Assembly: GCA_903927685.1 (NCBI GenBank)
Contig: CAIYOB010000750.1
Location: forward strand, 1-36,038
Direction of reading: 5' to 3'
Source: an uncultured Planctomycetaceae bacterium
GTDB taxonomy: Bacteria; Planctomycetota; Planctomycetia; Pirellulales; Pirellulaceae
DNA: 36,038 nt
Below, piece after piece: positions 18,201 to 26,708 of this stretch. The stretch's first letter is position 1. Every line of letters starts with the position of its first letter. The position numbers and the translations under genes were made by a program. The notes under the pieces were generated by a model. That model was given only the letters and a program-made list of their open reading frames with translations, searched no databases and had not been told where the DNA came from.

Positions 18201-21200
18201 CGGGATCGTCCGCTTCGATATCGAGGCGGGCACGGCTCAACGGTTCATCGATGACGGCAATTTCCTCGACTTGACCGTCGGGCGGGACGGGCTGTTGTAT
18301 GCCCTGGGGCCGGCCGGCGCCACCACCAGTCGGTTCATTCGCATCTTCGATCCGTTGACGATGGTCCGAGTCGGGGAGATCCGCAATCTGCCGTCCGACC
18401 TGCGGGCCATTACCGTCCGCGTGGCGGCTGGCGGCCAGATCGAGGTGTACGGCGTCCGCAGTTCGCCCAATACGGCGGTCAATCCGTTTGTCTACCGGTA
18501 CAATTCCCTCGGCCAGCAAACGGCGGCTTATCGTGTCTGGCTGACCGGTGGCCCGCTGCCGGCGAGCGAAGCCGACTTCAACGACATCGACCTGAGCGAC
18601 GACGGCCGCACGTTGCTGATCGCCAACGTGAACCAGAGCAATGCGGCGACGTTCGGCGACGGCGACATCCTGCTGTTCAATCTGCAGACGCTGTTTGCCA
18701 CCCTCTTGCAGGCCCCGGATGCGAGCAGCGACATGAAGTTCGCGGGCTGGGTCCAGGCCCCCGTGGCCACGGTCAACGGCCCCTTGACCGTCGTTTCCTT
18801 CACTCCGCCCGCGCACGGAACGTTGGACTGCAACCCCAGCGACCCGCTGGTGGACGGCGTGAACTCGGACGGCTCGTTCTGCTACGTGCCCGACCCGGAC
18901 TACTTCGGCCGGGACGGCTTTACCTATGTGGTCAGCGATGCTGACGGCAAGTTGAAGCAAGCCACGGTCGCTCTGACCGTGGTGTCAGACAACGATCCGC
19001 CCGTCCTGACCCCGGCCGCTCCGCCGCAGCAGGTGACCTCCGACGAGGACACTGTCCTGACACTCCCGCTGACCGCTCTGCTCAACGGCGGCGCCGGTAC
19101 CACGTCGGTGTCTGACGCGGACCGCAACGATCCGACCGGCGGGATCGCGATTACGCAGTTGACGGGATCGGGTGTGTGGGCTTTCTCCCTGGACGGAAGT
19201 GTCTTTGTGGACATCGGCCTGGTCAGCGGCGACAGCGCCCTGCACCTGCCCTACTCGGCCGACATCCGCTTTACGCCCTCCGGCGGCGGTGGTGGCGGCG
19301 CCAGCGCCACGTATCTGGCCTGGGACCAGACCGTCGGCACGGCCGGGACCAAGTCCGCGGTCACCTTCGTGGTCGACGAGTGCGTGGCCGGCGGCGTACC
19401 CGACTCAGTGACTGGACTCTGCCCTGATGGTTCCAATCCCGTGCTCGTCACCTACGTCACGAGCACCGCCTATAGCCAGGATGAGGACGGACATCCGGTC
19501 ACGGACACGTTGAGCATCCAATTGGCTGACTTGCCCGATGCCCCGATTCTGCTGCCCGCAAATCCCCGGATGGGCACGACCGACGAGCATACGCCGGTCG
19601 AAGCGGTCTTCAACGACTTTGTCACGGGCGTGGCGGACCCGGACGGCAGCAGTGAACTGCAAGGCGTCGTTCTGATCTCGGCCGCCGGGCAAGGACAGTG
19701 GGAGTACTCGTTGGACGGCGTCGTGTACCTGCCCCTGCCGGCGTTAAGCGCCGCCCAGGCCCTGCTGCTGGACGCCGACGATCACTTGCGGTACACCCCG
19801 GACAACGCCAACGGCGAAATCGCCACGGTGACGTACCGGGCCTGGGACCAATCGGACGGCGAGACGGCCGGGAATCTCGTCGACGCCAGCAGTTTTGGCG
19901 GCGCCACCGCGTTCAGCGCGGCGACGGACACTGGTTGGTTCGAGGTCACCGAGATCAATGACGCTCCGGTCCTGGTGCCCCAGTCGCCGACCATCGGGAC
20001 CACCGACGTTGCGACGCCGCTGTCCGCGAGCCCGGCCCAGTTCGTCCGCGGGGTCAGTGACGTGGACCGCAACGCCGTGCTCGGCGGAATCGCCGTGACT
20101 GGCCTGACGGGACAAGGCACCTGGTCCTATTCCTTGAACGGCACGACGTATCAGAACTTCCCGGCGGTCAGCGCGAATGCGGCGGTCCTGCTGCGCCGCA
20201 CGGACTTGGTCCGCTACACCCCGGCCGGCGGCCAGCCGGAGTCGCCAACCATCTCGTACCAGGCTTGGGATACGACCCAGGGGATTGTCGGGACGAGCGT
20301 CGACGTGACCGTCGCCGGCGGCGTAACGGCGTACAGTGTCGGCAGCGACACCGCCCACGTGGTCGTCACGGAAATCAATATCCCGCCGACCATTGGGAAT
20401 GTGGCCGGCCCGATCGCGGTTGTCGAGAACGATCCGCCGCGGGCCCTGTTCCCGAACGCGACGGTCACGGATCCGAATTCGGCGGACTTCGCCGGCGGCG
20501 TCCTGGTGGCGGGCATCGTGACCGGCGGCACGCCCAGCGACCGGCTGTTGATCCGCGCAGCGAATGGCATCAGCTTGGCCGGCGACACCGTGATCTACGA
20601 CAACGGCGGCCCCAAGCTGATCGGCAGCTATACCGTGGACGGCTGGGTGCTGACGGTTCAACTGGCCGGCGCCGAGGCGACGTTGACGGCCGTCGAGGCC
20701 CTCGTCCGCTCGCTCGCCTATGAAAACGTCTCCGACAATCCCACGGCGGCCAACCGCCGCGTCGTGCTGTCGCTAACCGACGGCGATGGCGGTAACGACA
20801 CGGGAACGGCAACTCAGAATGTGACCGTCCAGCCGGTCAACGATCCGCCGCTGGCCGTCGCCGACGAGTATGTGACGTACACAGGCCAGTCGCTGACGGT
20901 CAGTCGGACCGGCGGGGTGCTGGCCAACGATTCCGATGCGGAAGGCAGCCCGCTGACGGCTCAGGTGGTCGCGCCGCCCCTGGACGGCGATTTGACCTTA
21001 AACGGTGACGGTTCGTTCGCGTACCAGCCGCGGGCCCTGTTCTACGGCCGGGACGCGTTCACGTACAAGGCTTGGGATGGCCAGGCGTTCTCGTCGGACA
21101 TCCGCGTGGCCATCGAGGTGCGACTACGGCCGACGAATCCGGCCAATCCGGCCGACGTGAACGCCGACGGATTCCTATCGGCCATCGATTCCGTACTGAT

Positions 21201-24138
21201 TGCGAACTATCTGCTGCAGAACGGAGCCGGAACGCTGCCGGCCGGGTACGAGCCGCCGCCATTTCTCGACTACAACGGCGACGGTTCCGCCACGCAGGCG
21301 GACGTGGACGCGACGGCCGCCGACATCGACAACGGCGGACCCCGCCCGGTACCGCCGCCCGCCCTGGTGATCCCGCAACCGCCGGCGTCGCCGGGACCGG
21401 GGGAACTGGCCCGGGTCACGCTGCGCACCACCGACGCAGCCGGCGCGGTGCTCACGTCGGTCAACGCCGGTCAGCCATTCTATCTGGAGGCGTGGGTTGC
21501 CGATCAACGGCTCACCCCGCTGGGTGTCGCCGCCGCGTATCTGGACGTTGCGTATCCGGCCGCACTGGCGTCCGTCACGGGGGGCCTGGTCAGCGACGTG
21601 GAATTCCCGCACTTTGCGGCGGGTCAGACGGGCGCGGCGGGCCTGATCGACGACGCGGGCGCCGGCCGCACGACGGCCCTGGCGGACGGCAATTCCCACC
21701 GCCTGTGGCGGATCCCGTTCGTCGCCAACGCGCGCGGAGTCGCCGTCTTCACGGCAGGGCCGGCGGACGAGTCGCCGGCGTCCCAGTTCCTGCTGTTCGG
21801 CCTCGATGCCCCCTTGGATCGCTCCGAGAACGTGGTCTACGAGGCCGTCACGCTGCAGGTCAAGGGCCCGCCGATTGCGGTCGACGACTCCTATCCAGTC
21901 GACGAGGACGGCCAGTTGACCGTCACCGCGGCCCAGGGCGTATTGGCCAACGACCGCGACGACGAGGGCGATCCGCTGTCGGCCGTGCTGGTCTCGCCGC
22001 CGGCCCACGGCTCGCTGGAATTCACCCCCGCCGGTTCCTTCACCTACCGGCCGGCGGCCGACTTCTTCGGGACGGACAGCTTCACGTATCGGGCGAACGA
22101 CGGGTACTTCGATTCCACTGTCGCGACGGTCGCGATCACGGTGACCGGCTTCAACGACGCGCCCGTCGCGGTGGGTGACAGCTACACCGTATTCCGCAAT
22201 CAGACATTGTCCGTAGCGACCGCCCAAGGCCTGTTGATCAACGACGCGGACGTGGACCAGGACCCGTTGGCTGCCGTGCTGGTTCAAGGCCCCGCGCATG
22301 GCCAATTGAACCTGCAGGCCAACGGTTCCTTCACGTACACGCCGGACACGAACTACGGCGGCACCGACAGCTTTACCTACAAGGTCTCCGACGGACTCGC
22401 CGAGTCGAACGTAGCGACGGTCGAGCTGGAGGTCTTTTTCGACTGGCAGAATCCCTTCCATCCGGTCGACGTCAACGGCGACGGGTATGCCTCGCCGCTG
22501 GACGCCTTGCTGGTCTTTAACGAGGTCGACCGGAACGGCGTTCGCGCTCTGCCGAACCCGCCGGTCCCGCCCGACGTCGCTCCGCCGTTTTTCGACTTCA
22601 GCGGCGACAGCATGGTGTCGGATTTCGACGGCAACAAGGTGCTGGAGAACCTCAACACCAATGGCTCCCGGCAACTGCCGGAGCCGAGGACCGAGTTGGC
22701 CCAGCCGACGCCTCCGCTGGGGGACGGTCCGCTGGTGAGGCTGCGTTTACAGACGGTCAATGCCCAAGGGCAACTGGTCTCGTCGCTGAACGTCGGCGAC
22801 ACGTTCTTCCTGGACGTGTATGCGTCCGATCTGCGAGCCGCCGGCCTGGGCGTCTTTTCCGCTTACCTGGATGTCGTCTTTGACGCGGCCGCGTTGACGG
22901 CGGCCGGCCCGATCCAGTTCGGCGCAACGTTCCCGAACGTCCGCGCCGGCAGCACGGCCACGCCGGGTGGGGTGGACGAAGTCGGCGCGGTTGCGGCCGC
23001 GACCCCAGCCGGGGTGAGCGAGCCGCTGTTGGCCAGGATTCCGTTGCGGGCCACCGCGGCGGGCCAGTATACACTGCAGGCGAATCCGGCCGACACTCTG
23101 CCCGGCAGCGAAGTCACGCTGTACGGGATCGATGGCGTCATTCCGTCCGCCAAGATCGAGTATGGGACGGCCAGCGTGACGCTGATTCGCGTGGATGTCG
23201 ACGCGGACGGTGTGGGAGATTCCGAAGAAAACGGGGCTCCCAACGCGGGCGACGCCAACCTTGATGGGACGGCCGACCGGCTGCAGAATCGGGTGGCCTC
23301 GGTGCGCAGCCTGTCCGGAAGCCAATACGCAACGTTCTCGGCCACCGCACCGGTGGTGCTCAGCGGCGTAGCGGCCGTGGCCAATCCCGCGCCCGCCTCG
23401 GCGCCGGCGAGCATTCAATTCCCGCTGGGCTTCTTCCAGGCGAATGTCGGCGGACTGGCCGCGGGAGCGTCCACGATCATGACGGTGCTCATGCAGCCCG
23501 GCGTGGCCGCCAACACCTACTATCGTTACGGCCCGACGCTGGACGACGCCACGCCGCATTGGTATCCGTTCCTGTTCGATGGCCTGACGGGCGCGATCAT
23601 CCATTCCGACCGGATCGAGGTGCGACTGGTCGAAGGCCAGCGGGGCGATGACAACCTGGCCGGAGCGGGGCTCGTGTTCGGTCCCGGCGGGCCCGGTCTG
23701 TCCGGCACTCCGTGGACCAACCCCCGCAATGCGCTGGACGTCAACAACTCGGGGGACGTCAGCGCATTGGATGTGCTGCTGCTGATCAACGAAATCAACC
23801 GCACCGGGGCGCGAGCCCTGCCGCTCGTACCCGCCGCCGGCCAGACGCTGCCGCCCTACCTGGACACCAACGGCGACAGCGTCTTGGAAGCCGTCGACGT
23901 GCTGAACATCGTCAACTACTTGAACAGCCAGGCTGCGGGGGAAGGCGAAGCCGTTGGCGCGGACAACCGCCTGCGGAACGGAGCTGGCCCCGTGATGTGG
24001 GTGCTGGACGAGACGCAGGCTGGTCTCAAGCGTTCGCGATCCTCGGCTTGGTCACTGGCGCAGGATGCGGAGGGCGAGTTGGAACAAGCTGTGAACGAGA
24101 TCGCCACACAAGTGGCATCCGACTGGGCGAGTTCTTGA
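15256..24138 (+). CDS. 2960-residue surface protein: SdrD-like, three propeller-like repeats, cadherin-like, three dockerin and two cohesin-like modules
   Basis: Modules in order: basic N-terminus with the export-type motif LEDRRVLAS (38-46); SdrD B-like domain (47-125); three homologous propeller-like repeats (about 154-428, 446-724, 863-1171), each opening like PGNVLVTHSP and closing like FAAFV; cadherin-like sequence around repeat 3; three WxYSLDG...RYTP...AWDQT repeats (about 1296, 1469, 1610); two further cadherin-like domains; dockerin-like pair 1 (1961-2030); cohesin-like 1 (2051-2205); two cadherin domains (2208-2395); dockerin-like 2 (2396-2475); cohesin-like 2 (2492-2645); choice-of-anchor-U-like domain (2646-2812); dockerin-like 3 (2821-2894); short tail without a membrane segment. 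Only four cysteines were noticed, in two close pairs. The family suggests an exported, calcium-stabilised surface or matrix protein; its partner is unknown. Start ATG 15256 has AAGGTAGG upstream. It shares its module set with the gene at 41-4285. Confidence 0.92.
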   Translation: MSSPAFPAPSQDRKTRKHRQRAIQRLRRQRQLVFESLEDRRVLASISGQVVFDFDGDAVLEQHEPGLPGWQIYVDSNNNEQYDDGELTAVTDANGEYELSDLPVGFYTLRRVPQAGWQQTFPSGIGKHTVNIRNATQEVAGIDFAQQRLFTPFAAGNLLITRSSFLDNDLLMEYTPDGQLVQALVIPGSEDQSRLIAKDLVLDSQGNVQVFNGYDDVRLTTFDSITATFSDTDVLDWDMGKTFDQWGDMAAFGPYIFANEQVADGGTANGVIRFNVSDLTYQRFSGGFGLPTDLTIGRDGLLYTLNATVNNTTVLVHHPETMSLVRAFNIGQRLQSIAVDANGEIYAVTDTGLKHYQADGTPVPVTTAVNGLDIAISHDNHLVVTSDVRVTLLDAALLGAEDGSAAILASFPIVGSVAENFLSFAAFVQDPVGSSQAGGGIDYGVLFPGDILVSNSPLTGGVPQLLEYTVFGQLVRQHDLPVPEAGGARDLVTDAQGNVRIFNGTFEPRLTTYDSHAAGFVADDIQFAGWSTADVPTQGGIASYRNYLYATDTKTQDDARTERGIVRYNLATETFERFHSEHGDIIDLNIGLDGLLYTLGPADKPIGTVVRQYDPVTMQLLKTISLPSNRRAIAVDANGDIYAANPDIQRYTVNSVINAAMAVGQPLSDRGLGELSDIDLDADGRLLAAYTNGHILVTDRNFTAVFTFLTQASDGRNFAAFVSPARPLPSARWDQFTVEQASTNNELDVLANDTVSSLGVASVAGVGVPDSGGSASAAGSVLVSYSPAQSPDFVGTETFTYTLSDGLGGTDQGLVQVTVEGSGNYLAVDDAYVTSEDAVLPLDVTANFGVLVNDGRPDIFPVLTPGNVLVTHSPTGSSGAALLQEYTPTGTLVRSIQLPSFSGASADVRDVLVDRQGNIQVFNGTLQPRLTTYDPVADTLTQTTFDKWNTAEEKSGGGLAAWKNFVFVPDQLQSGENPLTDAGIVRFDIEAGTAQRFIDDGNFLDLTVGRDGLLYALGPAGATTSRFIRIFDPLTMVRVGEIRNLPSDLRAITVRVAAGGQIEVYGVRSSPNTAVNPFVYRYNSLGQQTAAYRVWLTGGPLPASEADFNDIDLSDDGRTLLIANVNQSNAATFGDGDILLFNLQTLFATLLQAPDASSDMKFAGWVQAPVATVNGPLTVVSFTPPAHGTLDCNPSDPLVDGVNSDGSFCYVPDPDYFGRDGFTYVVSDADGKLKQATVALTVVSDNDPPVLTPAAPPQQVTSDEDTVLTLPLTALLNGGAGTTSVSDADRNDPTGGIAITQLTGSGVWAFSLDGSVFVDIGLVSGDSALHLPYSADIRFTPSGGGGGGASATYLAWDQTVGTAGTKSAVTFVVDECVAGGVPDSVTGLCPDGSNPVLVTYVTSTAYSQDEDGHPVTDTLSIQLADLPDAPILLPANPRMGTTDEHTPVEAVFNDFVTGVADPDGSSELQGVVLISAAGQGQWEYSLDGVVYLPLPALSAAQALLLDADDHLRYTPDNANGEIATVTYRAWDQSDGETAGNLVDASSFGGATAFSAATDTGWFEVTEINDAPVLVPQSPTIGTTDVATPLSASPAQFVRGVSDVDRNAVLGGIAVTGLTGQGTWSYSLNGTTYQNFPAVSANAAVLLRRTDLVRYTPAGGQPESPTISYQAWDTTQGIVGTSVDVTVAGGVTAYSVGSDTAHVVVTEINIPPTIGNVAGPIAVVENDPPRALFPNATVTDPNSADFAGGVLVAGIVTGGTPSDRLLIRAANGISLAGDTVIYDNGGPKLIGSYTVDGWVLTVQLAGAEATLTAVEALVRSLAYENVSDNPTAANRRVVLSLTDGDGGNDTGTATQNVTVQPVNDPPLAVADEYVTYTGQSLTVSRTGGVLANDSDAEGSPLTAQVVAPPLDGDLTLNGDGSFAYQPRALFYGRDAFTYKAWDGQAFSSDIRVAIEVRLRPTNPANPADVNADGFLSAIDSVLIANYLLQNGAGTLPAGYEPPPFLDYNGDGSATQADVDATAADIDNGGPRPVPPPALVIPQPPASPGPGELARVTLRTTDAAGAVLTSVNAGQPFYLEAWVADQRLTPLGVAAAYLDVAYPAALASVTGGLVSDVEFPHFAAGQTGAAGLIDDAGAGRTTALADGNSHRLWRIPFVANARGVAVFTAGPADESPASQFLLFGLDAPLDRSENVVYEAVTLQVKGPPIAVDDSYPVDEDGQLTVTAAQGVLANDRDDEGDPLSAVLVSPPAHGSLEFTPAGSFTYRPAADFFGTDSFTYRANDGYFDSTVATVAITVTGFNDAPVAVGDSYTVFRNQTLSVATAQGLLINDADVDQDPLAAVLVQGPAHGQLNLQANGSFTYTPDTNYGGTDSFTYKVSDGLAESNVATVELEVFFDWQNPFHPVDVNGDGYASPLDALLVFNEVDRNGVRALPNPPVPPDVAPPFFDFSGDSMVSDFDGNKVLENLNTNGSRQLPEPRTELAQPTPPLGDGPLVRLRLQTVNAQGQLVSSLNVGDTFFLDVYASDLRAAGLGVFSAYLDVVFDAAALTAAGPIQFGATFPNVRAGSTATPGGVDEVGAVAAATPAGVSEPLLARIPLRATAAGQYTLQANPADTLPGSEVTLYGIDGVIPSAKIEYGTASVTLIRVDVDADGVGDSEENGAPNAGDANLDGTADRLQNRVASVRSLSGSQYATFSATAPVVLSGVAAVANPAPASAPASIQFPLGFFQANVGGLAAGASTIMTVLMQPGVAANTYYRYGPTLDDATPHWYPFLFDGLTGAIIHSDRIEVRLVEGQRGDDNLAGAGLVFGPGGPGLSGTPWTNPRNALDVNNSGDVSALDVLLLINEINRTGARALPLVPAAGQTLPPYLDTNGDSVLEAVDVLNIVNYLNSQAAGEGEAVGADNRLRNGAGPVMWVLDETQAGLKRSRSSAWSLAQDAEGELEQAVNEIATQVASDWASS

Positions 24139-24518
24139 TCAATCCCGATACCATTTCCGCCCCGCCAGCCCGGGCTGGAAATCGTCCCGCCCGGCGAGTT
24201 CGGCGATGGCCGCCATCGCTTGCGCGCGCTAGCTCACGAACCCAAGCACCGCCCGAGGAGCCCCGTGCGATGTGACGATTGAAAAAGGCCGGTCCAAGGG
24301 GACTGGCTGCGGCGAATACATGCGATCAGAGGATTGCGAGGGGCGTGGAACCACGCGGAATCGAAGAGCGGCTCGCAACGAGTTGACGAGATTTCGCGAA
24401 CTCTTGGATCAATGCGTGGTTGAATCCACGTCGCCACAGCGTGGGCCGAAACGCTCGGCGATGGCGATCATCGTTGACCTGTTGTCCACGAGGCGCGCGC
24501 TGCGGGCCCCGGGCAGCG
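24139..24518. other. Convergent intergenic region with small palindromes
   Basis: No gene with a recognisable product is seen here between the ends of the giant gene and the PEP-hydrolase-like gene. Small inverted repeats are common: CCAGCCC/GGGCTGG (24165-24178), GCGATGG/CCATCGC (24203-24219), GCGTGG/CCACGC (24343-24356), and a similar CGTGG...CCACG near 24415. Short open frames on both strands have no domain or good ribosome-binding site. A degraded element or a repeat family is possible. Confidence 0.5.
24203..24219 (+). terminator. Weak candidate terminator hairpin after the giant gene
   Basis: GCGATGG (24203-24209), loop CCG, then CCATCGC (24213-24219) form a 7-bp stem about 65 nt after the stop. 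There is no T-tract, so the call rests on position and stem only. Confidence 0.3.
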
Positions 24519-25358
24519 CTACGCCCGCTGGAACCGCAGTTGGGTGAATTCACGGACGCGGCCGGAGATCGCCGGCTCGACCGGCAGTCGCTCCATGCTG
24601 CTGGCTCCGTAGAACCCGACGACGCCCTCGGTATGATCCAGGATGTACTGGGCATCCGCCGGCTCGGCGATCGGGCCGCCGTGGCACAGCACCAGGATGT
24701 CCGGCTTGACCCGCTTGGCGGCGTCGTGCATGGCTTGTACGCTGATCGCGGATTCCTCCAGCGTCAGGGCCGTACCGGCGCCGATCAGGCCCTTGGTCGT
24801 CAGGCCCATGTGGGGAATCAGGATATCCGCGCCAGCCGCCGCCATGGCCGCGGCTTCGTCCGGATTGAAACAGTACGGCGTGGTCAGCAGATCCATCTCG
24901 TGCGCCGTGCGGATCATATCGACTTCCAGGCCAAAGCCCATCCCGGTCTCTTCCAGGTTCTGGCGGAACTTGCCGTCGAACAAGCCGATCGTGGGAAAGT
25001 TCTGGACGCCGGAGAACCCGGCGGCGTCCACGTCGCGGAGGAACAGCTTCATCAAGCGAAAGGGGTCCGTGCCGCAAACCCCGGCCAAGACCGGCGTCCG
25101 TTCGACCACGGGAATCACCTCGCGAGCCATCTCCATCACGATCGCATTGGCGTCGCCGTAGGGCAGCAGGCCGGACAGGGAACCGCGCCCGGCCATCCGG
25201 AAGCGGCCCGAGTTGTAGATGACCAGCAAGTCGATTCCGCCGGCTTCGGACATCTTGGCACTGATGCCGGTGCCCGCGCCGCCGCCGACGATCGGCTGGC
25301 CGGCCGCGACCTTGGCCCGCAACTTTTCCAGGATCGATTTGCGCGAAAACAGAGCCAT
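24519..25358 (-). CDS. Phosphoenolpyruvate hydrolase-family TIM-barrel protein (Tm-1 C-terminal half-like)
   Basis: A 279-residue TIM-barrel protein of the PEP_hydrolase family (PF09370-type). Recognisable segments are [23 protein letters not shown] near the start, then [27 protein letters not shown] and [11 protein letters not shown]. The family name reflects similarity to phosphoenolpyruvate mutase/hydrolase-type enzymes; no reaction is established for most members. The gene lies directly downstream of the UPF0261 gene. In plants and fungi these two domains are fused in one protein, tomato Tm-1 being the known example, so the two products very likely form one complex. There is no signal peptide. 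ATG 25358 has GGAACA-type purines upstream. Confidence 0.87.
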   Translation of the reverse strand: MALFSRKSILEKLRAKVAAGQPIVGGGAGTGISAKMSEAGGIDLLVIYNSGRFRMAGRGSLSGLLPYGDANAIVMEMAREVIPVVERTPVLAGVCGTDPFRLMKLFLRDVDAAGFSGVQNFPTIGLFDGKFRQNLEETGMGFGLEVDMIRTAHEMDLLTTPYCFNPDEAAAMAAAGADILIPHMGLTTKGLIGAGTALTLEESAISVQAMHDAAKRVKPDILVLCHGGPIAEPADAQYILDHTEGVVGFYGASSMERLPVEPAISGRVREFTQLRFQRA

Positions 25359-25420
25359 CGGGGATGTTCCTTCTGTGGTTTCTTCAAGGGCGCGAAAAAA
25401 AGGGGGAAGAACGCCTTAGC

Positions 25421-25450
25421 GGGTTATAAACTGGTGGGTTACAAATTGAT
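25421..25450 (-). repeat. Two-unit 15-nt direct repeat in the Tm-1-pair junction
   Basis: GGGTTATAAACTGGT (25421-25435) is followed at once by GGGTTACAAATTGAT (25436-25450); the units agree at 12 of 15 positions. The pair sits in the 120-nt junction between the UPF0261 and PEP-hydrolase genes, a position comparable to the 7-mer and 9-mer arrays in the other operon. Confidence 0.6.
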
Positions 25451-25478
25451 GCATTTGGGGTTCGGCCACAGGGCCGCC

Positions 25479-26696
25479 TCAGGCACGGCCTTCCCGCCCC
25501 ATCATCAACTCAATTAGTTTCCGTGCCGCCGTCTCTGCAAATTCCTGATCGTTAATGTGCAGGTCCAGATCGAGCAATTCGATCTGGCCGCAGTTCCGCC
25601 GGACGCCGTTCAGCAGCGCCTCGCGGGCGGTTGGGTCCGCGAACGCTTCGCCCTGGCGGTCGATCGCCGACACGCCGCGCTGGGGTAGCAGGATGGCCGC
25701 CGGGCCGCACGTCGCGGCCACCTTGCGACCGATCTCCGCGCCCAGTATCGCGTTCTCTTCGACCGTGGTGCGCATCAGCGTTACCGTCGGATTGTGCTGG
25801 TAGAACAGACGCTGTCGGAACCGCTCGGGAACCGTTTCGGGCGGACCGAAGTTGACCATGTCCGTGGCGCCCACGGAGACGACCTGCGGCACGCCGCGGC
25901 GCCCGGCGGCGGTCAACCGATCGGGACCGGCGCTCAGGACGCCGCCCACCAATTCGTCGGCCAATTCGGTGGTCGTGATGTCCAGCACGCCGGCGATGAT
26001 GCCTTCGTCAATCAGCGATTCCATCGCCTGGCCGCCGTTGCCGGTGGCGTGAAAGACCAGCACCTCGTAGCCCGCTTGTTCGAGAATCGCCCGGGCGTGC
26101 TGGACGCACGGCGTCGTGACGCCGAACATGGTGGCCGCGACCAAAGGCCGATCGTCCGCCGAAACCGGAGCCCGGTCCCGCACCATGCCCGCCATGGCGG
26201 CCGCGGCGTTGTTCAGGATGCTGCGGCTGATGCGATTGATGCCGGCGATGTCGACGACCGAATTGAACATCAGAATGTCTTTGTCGCCGACGTACTGGCG
26301 GACCTGGCCCGAGCCCAGGGTGCTGACCATCAGCTTGGGGACGCCCAGCGGCAGCGTGCGCATCGCCGAGGTGCCGATCGTCGTACCGGCCGAGCCGCCC
26401 AGGGCCAAAACGCCGGCGACGCGGCCCTGGTCGAAGGCCGCGCGGATCAGGGCCGCCGCACCGGCCGCCGCCTGCATGACCGCGGCCCCCCGGTCACGCT
26501 TCTGCCGGAGCGATGCAAGCGAAGTCCCGGCCGCGGCGAACACCTGTTCCCGAGTCACATCGCCTTCATACGTGGGCTCGCCCAAGCAGCCGGTGTCGAC
26601 GACCACGACCTGGACGCCCAATGCCTGCAGCCGGTCCCGCACCAAGGCGGCTTCGGCGCCCTTCGTATCCAACGTCGCCAGCAGGTAGACGCTCAT
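25479..26696 (-). CDS. UPF0261 / Tm-1-like ATP-binding protein
   Basis: A 405-residue protein of the UPF0261 family, the bacterial form of the N-terminal half of tomato Tm-1. Typical segments are YLLATLDTKGAEA at the start, GVLALGGSAGTTIGTSAMR (a glycine-rich nucleotide-binding-like loop), GVTTPCV, FHATGNGGQAMESL and GATDMVNFG. The plant homologue binds ATP and blocks tobamovirus replication proteins; the bacterial role is not known. It is cytoplasmic. It lies 12 nt after the TerB-like gene and 120 nt before the PEP-hydrolase-like gene, all on one strand. Length is normal for the family and no break is seen. Confidence 0.88.
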   Translation of the reverse strand: MSVYLLATLDTKGAEAALVRDRLQALGVQVVVVDTGCLGEPTYEGDVTREQVFAAAGTSLASLRQKRDRGAAVMQAAAGAAALIRAAFDQGRVAGVLALGGSAGTTIGTSAMRTLPLGVPKLMVSTLGSGQVRQYVGDKDILMFNSVVDIAGINRISRSILNNAAAAMAGMVRDRAPVSADDRPLVAATMFGVTTPCVQHARAILEQAGYEVLVFHATGNGGQAMESLIDEGIIAGVLDITTTELADELVGGVLSAGPDRLTAAGRRGVPQVVSVGATDMVNFGPPETVPERFRQRLFYQHNPTVTLMRTTVEENAILGAEIGRKVAATCGPAAILLPQRGVSAIDRQGEAFADPTAREALLNGVRRNCGQIELLDLDLHINDQEFAETAARKLIELMMGREGRA

Positions 26697-26708
26697 GGCT
26701 CCCTCGCC

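Noticed and set aside
24272..24655. Small genes on either strand in the convergent gap
   Set aside because: There is no good ribosome-binding site and no recognisable domain, and the minus-strand frame overlaps the end of the PEP-hydrolase-like gene.
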